The notes under the pieces were generated by a model that made no database searches, was not told the origin of the DNA, and saw nothing but the letters and a program-made list of their open reading frames with translations. Of a DNA stretch of 21,279 bases, positions 17,225 through 21,279 are shown piece by piece. Numbering within the stretch: the first letter of the stretch is position 1; every line of letters begins with the position of its first letter. The position numbers and the translations under genes were made by a program. Origin of the DNA: Folioceros fuciformis (lineage: Eukaryota > Anthocerotophyta > Anthocerotopsida > Anthocerotales); the NCBI GenBank assembly GCA_049999805.1, contig JBNGIO010006285.1, forward strand, positions 357,165-378,443, given 5' to 3'.

Positions 17225-17299
17225 GCGGTTTCCAAGAGCATGTTTGACTCCCATAAATGTGCTATGGGAGTGGGAGTCAAACATGCTCTTGGAAACCGC
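17225..17299. repeat. Perfect 29-bp inverted repeat with 17-base loop
   Basis: Arm 17225-17253 (begins GCGGTTTCCAAGAGCATG) is exactly complementary to 17271-17299 (ends CATGCTCTTGGAAACCGC). The loop carries TATGGGAG, which can also pair with the inner end of the left arm, giving two alternative registers. Candidates are a young foldback/MITE-type element or a small-RNA hairpin. I do not recognise a known microRNA in it. Confidence 0.95.
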
Positions 17300-18912
17300 G
17301 GGTCGTAGCACCGATGGCCACCGCGTCCAGAGCTGTTTCAAGGGTACAGGAGACATGTAAGAAACCATACTTTACTGTACTGTTTTGGACAAGATATGGT
17401 TTGCGAAAATGTGAAGACCGTCACTGGGAAGGAGGTAGTCAACAACGTGCTGGCTAGGCCCGTTGTCTGCTTCGACACACTGGTGGGCACTTGCATGCTG
17501 TGTGACAGAAGAATCGCGAGGCGAGGCTAAGCTAAGCCATGGTTGCAGATCCAATTGGCGTTGGCTTTGCTAGGTTTGTTGTTTCTGCACCCTGGCCGTT
17601 TGGCTATGTGTGCTGCTACGGCATCCAGTGTTTGAGGACTGTATCCATAGTTGCGGGCGCCAAGCATATGCAAGCTCTCTTTTTAAGACCTCCTCTCAGA
17701 TGTCAGTACCGACTGGATTCGTAGGCGTTTGTGTGACAACCGTGGAATATGCGCTTGCGGGCAAGGTATGTAAGTTATTCCAACCATTCCTTGTCGAGCA
17801 CGAGGATATCGTGTCGTGACAAGCGATGTAGAATTTGTGATCTCAAGTGGTTCTGCCCGGTATGTCCCCTTTGTATCTAACTCCACCCTGACTGGTCTGG
17901 TCTGGCCTGGCCTGGTCTGGTCTGGTCTGGTGCGGTCTGCTCCTGTCTGGTTGATCCCGACATACATCGTTCTGGTTGGTCGTTCTAGAGCATTGTGTCC
18001 AGTTTAGGTGTCCTGTAATGCGGTAGAACTTCGAGCGGGCAGCCTATACATCCCGGAGCTTGTCCATCTCTTCAAGCTTGATCGATATGGGAGACCACTG
18101 GAGACGGTGCCACATGACAAGAAGAGGGCCATGCTACTCCAGGACCTGTCGTCCATGTCATCGAGCAGCTCTCATCAACATTTTGAACTGAAGGAACATA
18201 TTGTCAGTACCTCGACATAGGCACAGACGTCACAGCAAGGTAAAGGACAAATCCAGGCCAAGCAAGTTGTCCAATAGTCGCACATGATGCCTCCACAGGT
18301 TGCTTTCCAATCCAACCTAAAAGTAGGCAAGCTGACAAAGAAGTACTTGATTCTAGGCTATCAAGCTGAACTGGCTGACTATGAGACTCTCTCAGCCTCC
18401 TCTTTTCAAGGATGCCTTGTTTTCTCAAGCTGGGCAGAGGTAGCCTACAGTAACCCACGTACAACAACAAGACGAAAAAAAAGATAGCTAACATGTAAGA
18501 AGGTTCCCCCAACACCTCCAGTTTACGGAACTGGCTGCACAAGCGAAGTTGGTGGAGACCATATGCCGTTGCATGTGCATTTGTCCAGTGCTGGTTCCCT
18601 CGCCAAATGATTTGTCCCGTCCTTGCTCCCCTACCAGCACCCTGTAGATGGCACCGACCACACCGAAATCCACACCTGGACATGAAAGCAGGCCAACGAA
18701 GCAGGTACTAGAAACCGCCAAACCCCCAGGTTACCCAAGTAACCATAGGAAGGGACGACTGGCACAGTCGAAGCTGGATGGACGTGAGCTAGCTACATTT
18801 GAACCCACCAGCAGCTAGTATGCATGGGCTGGCGTTGAGCTTCACTCACTGGATCTGTTTGTGATGATTGTGAGTGGTTGCTGGTTTTGTGAGAGGACAG
18901 AGAAACGCGGAT
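17300..18912. other. Intergenic, no supported gene
   Basis: One plus-strand frame (about 18008-18220) reads GSLYIPELVHLFKLDRYGRP and KKRAMLLQDLSSMSSSSS before a stop at 18218-18220. It could be a terminal exon but lacks an upstream ATG and a clear partner. Other open frames are not distinctive. Confidence 0.35.
17891..17936 (+). repeat. Pentanucleotide microsatellite (CTGGT/CTGGC)
   Basis: About nine units of CTGGT with two CTGGC variants, followed by imperfect remnants up to about 17952. Confidence 0.9.
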
Positions 18913-18959
18913 GCTGTGCTGTGCTGCGCTGCGCTGTGCTGTGCTGCGCTGCGCTGTGC
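18913..18959 (+). repeat. Pentanucleotide microsatellite (GCTGT/GCTGC)
   Basis: Nine units in the order T,T,C,C,T,T,C,C,T at the fifth base, i.e. a 20-bp higher-order unit repeated twice. It makes the minus-strand frames here rich in AQHS and AQRS words, which are not evidence of a gene. Confidence 0.93.
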
Positions 18960-19106
18960 AGTCGCCGAAGTCGACGATTGGTGGGCGGTGTAAAGAAAAG
19001 CTGATGGAAGGTGCCATTGCTGCGCTGCTGGAGCGTGGGCCAGTGAGATGTTGTGCGTTCGAAAACGCGGCGAAGGGACTTGATAGGTAAAAAGGCAAGA
19101 TGTTAG

Positions 19107-19140
19107 GAGGTGAGGTGAGGTGAGCTGCGCTGCGCTGCGC
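19107..19140 (+). repeat. Compound pentanucleotide repeat (GAGGT)n-(GCTGC)n
   Basis: Three GAGGT units run into three GCTGC units. The second unit is the same as in the array 150 bp upstream. Confidence 0.88.
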
Positions 19141-20192
19141 AGAATGTGAAAGCGCGTGTGGTGGAGCGGGTAGTTTGTCCGGCTGGTCCTTGCAGCGAGG
19201 TTGGTCAGCACATGAGATGATGGCATGCAGGATACTTTAGGAATCCACCCAAGGAACCGAGGGCCCACTCTGACCATGTAAGGCTGCAGGCTGTGGCGTG
19301 TGGAAAGAAGTAGCATGAAAAATTTGGGATTGGACTGCCTTCTCTCCCATCCAAGCAACCGACGCAAAGGCCAGCCAGGGCCCACGACAAATATTCCAAC
19401 CAAGTGCCTCAGGACAAGTTTACAACAATTCCCCTGCTACTCGTGAATTTCAAGATGAACGCCTCACTAGGAAGTTGCCACTCGGCGTGCCTTCTCCCCG
19501 AGACCTGGGTCCACCAACGCCTCATCAGGATACTCTTATGTTGCCGCTTTGACCCCCCTCCTCTGACTCTGACAGCTTTGAATTCGGGGGAACAGTCTCC
19601 TCTCCATCAAACAATTGCGAATGCGGGCCTTGCAGGCTGCAGAATTCTCTGTCTCTTGCATGTAAGACTGACACGATCAATCCACGTCCGAACTCGGATA
19701 TAGTCCAGCACCAAGTGAGGAAGTTTGCACCAACGACTATCTTCTCAATATAGAAAAGGCAGACAACTGCTCACCCATCGAACATTGTATGTACATAGCC
19801 CTACGCTAGCCTAGCTACACTGTAGGTGTTGCAACGCACTGAGGTCAAACTACTTCCAAGCCAAAACGAGTTGTGAGCCGGCAATCTCTAGAACCAGGAA
19901 ACTGCAGAGACGTATAGATCTCCAGCCCGTAGAACCCCAGAATATCCTCCCTCCTCACAGGGAAAACACCCGCAGCCCGCAGCATCCGCCTTCATCTTCT
20001 TGGATAAGGAAACCCCCGAGATCCCCCCTGCTACGCCTCAGATTCACCAGAGCATACACACGATTATGACGTAATATCCATAGATCTGAACGATCGGAAA
20101 CGGCTCCAAAGCTGGGGGTCAGCGCAGCAGAATAGGGACAAGCTCCTCAAAAAAAATAACCACCACAAACACCACAGACAAGCAAGTAGCCG
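19141..20192. other. Non-coding; possible miR535 transcript body
   Basis: No convincing open frame. If the microRNA hairpin to the right is transcribed on the minus strand, this stretch would be the 3' part of its primary transcript or downstream DNA. Confidence 0.35.
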
Positions 20193-20303
20193 CAGCAAGT
20201 AAAGTTGGTGACAACGGGAGAGAGCACGCGCGTACGCTCTCATGTTTCTTACACAAGAGCCTTCGGACGTGCTCTCTCTCGTCGTCACCCACCTTTTCTG
20301 CTG
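20193..20303 (-). ncRNA. MIR535: miR535-type microRNA precursor
   Basis: The minus strand forms a stem-loop. The 5' arm (20287 down to 20267) begins TGACGACGAGAGAGAGCAC and, as I recall rice miR535, differs only at its last base. The 3' arm (20227 down to 20207) begins GTGCTCTCTCCCGTTGTCAC and resembles the rice miR535 3p strand. In the 22-bp core (20207-20228 with 20268-20289) 20 positions are complementary, the others being one G-U and one A-C. The two 21-base strands leave 2-base 3' overhangs at both ends, as a Dicer-like product should. A weaker lower stem continues about 14 bases (20193-20206 with 20290-20303), and the roughly 39-base terminal loop has its own short stem. miR535 belongs to the miR156/529/535 group, whose targets include SPL transcription factors. 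The plus-strand 5' arm is also one base from the moss form, so strand is less sure than identity. Confidence 0.87.
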
Positions 20304-21229
20304 AGAAACAAGGCACGAAGCAACCACCCTCGACCAAAAACGGCAGGCATCCAGGAGGCAGAGGATACAATCCACCATCTCGTTCTGTATCAGCAACCCT
20401 GCACGAGGAGCAACATTGTGTAAATGTTAGAAGCTTGCAGGTGAACAAATTTGCAGAAGAGTGAGCAACACACCAGTACACAAACAAGGCAAACGAGGAG
20501 ATGAACAGCAACAAGATCACTTGGTCCCACATCCACGATATCCTCAGGCTGACTTGACACAAATTGACAAGAACAAGGCAAGGGAATATATGCAATTGCA
20601 GAACTGGCTTGCCACTAGTTGACTTCCAAGTGAGAGAATGGGAGTGAGCAAAGAAGCGCTACTACACCATCTCCACATAGACATGAGATTCCTACTACCT
20701 TTGCCAACTGGGAAAACACAGTAGAGGTGCACTGTGAGAACTACATGATTCGTTGCAAGGTGAGTTAATGTTGGTGAGGTGTATTCATAGATTAACGGGC
20801 CTTCCAAGCTTTCCAACAAGCCTGCGGTACAACCTAACACTGAGGTAACTCTGGTCTATACCCTCTTCTGAGGCTTTCCTTTTAAGGGCAAAAGTATGGC
20901 GCAAAGCAGCGCACAACTTGTATGAGGTGCTGCACAAAGGCACTGCAGCCAAAAAGGTATGGTCTCACTGCCAATGTGCGTGATCACAAGCACAGACGGG
21001 CTAACCAGTTAGCCCTCTCCACAGTTGGTATGGGCACCCCACGGCTGCGACCGCGTGCAGGACAGTCTTCCAGATAAAAGTAATGGTCAGTGGCCACAGA
21101 AAGTCAGCCTTCCAAAGCACTAGCTAACCCTCGAATCAAGAAACCTCCGGTAGGCCGCAACCCAGACAAACCCATCGATCCACAACCAGGGCCAGGGCCA
21201 GAGAAGTGGTTTGGGTACGTGATTCATAA
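20304..21229. other. Upstream flank of the microRNA locus, no supported gene
   Basis: This would hold the promoter and 5' part of a minus-strand miR535 transcript. Open frames of up to 158 codons on the minus strand (20119-20595) overlap the hairpin and are not distinctive. A TGTGTTTTCCCAGTT word and scattered TATA-like words are present but I cannot place a start site. Confidence 0.35.
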
Positions 21230-21230
21230 G

Positions 21231-21266
21231 AAAAAAAAAACCCTCGGCCCCCCCTTCCCCCCCCCA
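21231..21266 (+). repeat. Homopolymer tract (A then C runs)
   Basis: A run of ten A is followed by CCCTCGG and two long C runs interrupted by TT. Such a tract is prone to sequencing and assembly error. Confidence 0.85.
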
Positions 21267-21279
21267 TGCACGCACAAGG

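Noticed and set aside
17215-17227. Small palindrome CGCATGACATGCG beside the 29-bp hairpin
   Set aside because: Six-base arms are common by chance; not counted as part of the hairpin.
17683-17967. Minus-strand ORF with RTRPDQTRPGQTRP wording
   Set aside because: It is the translation of the CTGGT microsatellite, not a protein family.
18204-18683. 159-codon minus-strand ORF with a hydrophobic stretch
   Set aside because: No family wording, and the hydrophobic run comes from an A-rich plus-strand tract; other frames here are open for similar lengths.
18793-19403. Two overlapping minus-strand ORFs (101 and 185 codons)
   Set aside because: Their repeated AQRS/AQHS words come from the GCTGY repeat, and the remaining parts show no domain.
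20119-20595. 158-codon minus-strand ORF covering the miR535-type hairpin
   Set aside because: It has no recognisable domain, and the hairpin explains the conserved sequence better.
17199-21226. Shared word TGGGTACGTGATT near 17203 and 21213
   Set aside because: Thirteen bases without extended flanking similarity is not enough to claim a repeat family.

Overview
This is nuclear DNA of a land plant. The evidence is a tRNA-Asp(GTC) gene of the plant type, a leucine-rich-repeat receptor kinase whose kinase domain is of the wall-associated-kinase type, a decayed PLS-class pentatricopeptide-repeat (PPR) gene, plant Copia and Gypsy LTR retrotransposons, and a hairpin that I read as a miR535 precursor. 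The PPR wording and the load of decayed elements make me lean towards a seed-free plant (fern, lycophyte or moss), but the clade is not fixed by the sequence.

Layout. 1-1841: 3' half of a broken Copia element (RT, RNase H, polypurine tract, LTR), apparently nested in an older Copia remnant (1842-1919). 1920-2793: no recognisable gene. 2794-4482: a short non-autonomous LTR element (diverged LTR pair, tRNA-Met-type primer site, no recognisable gag or pol) with an internal tandem array broken by a 10-N assembly gap. 4483-5330: GC-richer DNA with coding-like but interrupted minus-strand sequence. 5602-8184: the one clearly intact protein gene, an 860-residue LRR receptor kinase, with a small tandem repeat just upstream and hairpins downstream. 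8500-9020 (minus): a probable LRR relic. 9030-10200 (plus): a PPR pseudogene. 10725-15564: a rearranged Gypsy element whose gag/protease/early RT region is replaced by an inverted copy of its own RT/RNase H. 15714-15785 (minus): tRNA-Asp. 15786-21279: mostly non-coding, with a small possible secreted-peptide ORF (16219-16443, minus), a perfect 29-bp stem hairpin (17225-17299), pentanucleotide repeats, and the miR535-type precursor (about 20193-20303, minus).

Most notable: (1) the miR535-type hairpin, whose predicted duplex has 2-nt 3' overhangs at both ends and a lower stem; (2) the Gypsy inverted duplication, about 765-bp arms at roughly 96% identity by eye around a spacer of about 270 bp, placed downstream of an LTR with an intact TATA box, so that read-through would give a long double-stranded RNA, like the architecture of maize Mu killer; (3) the short non-autonomous LTR element. 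The genes do not form an operon or an evident pathway. Identities and alignments were judged by eye, not computed.
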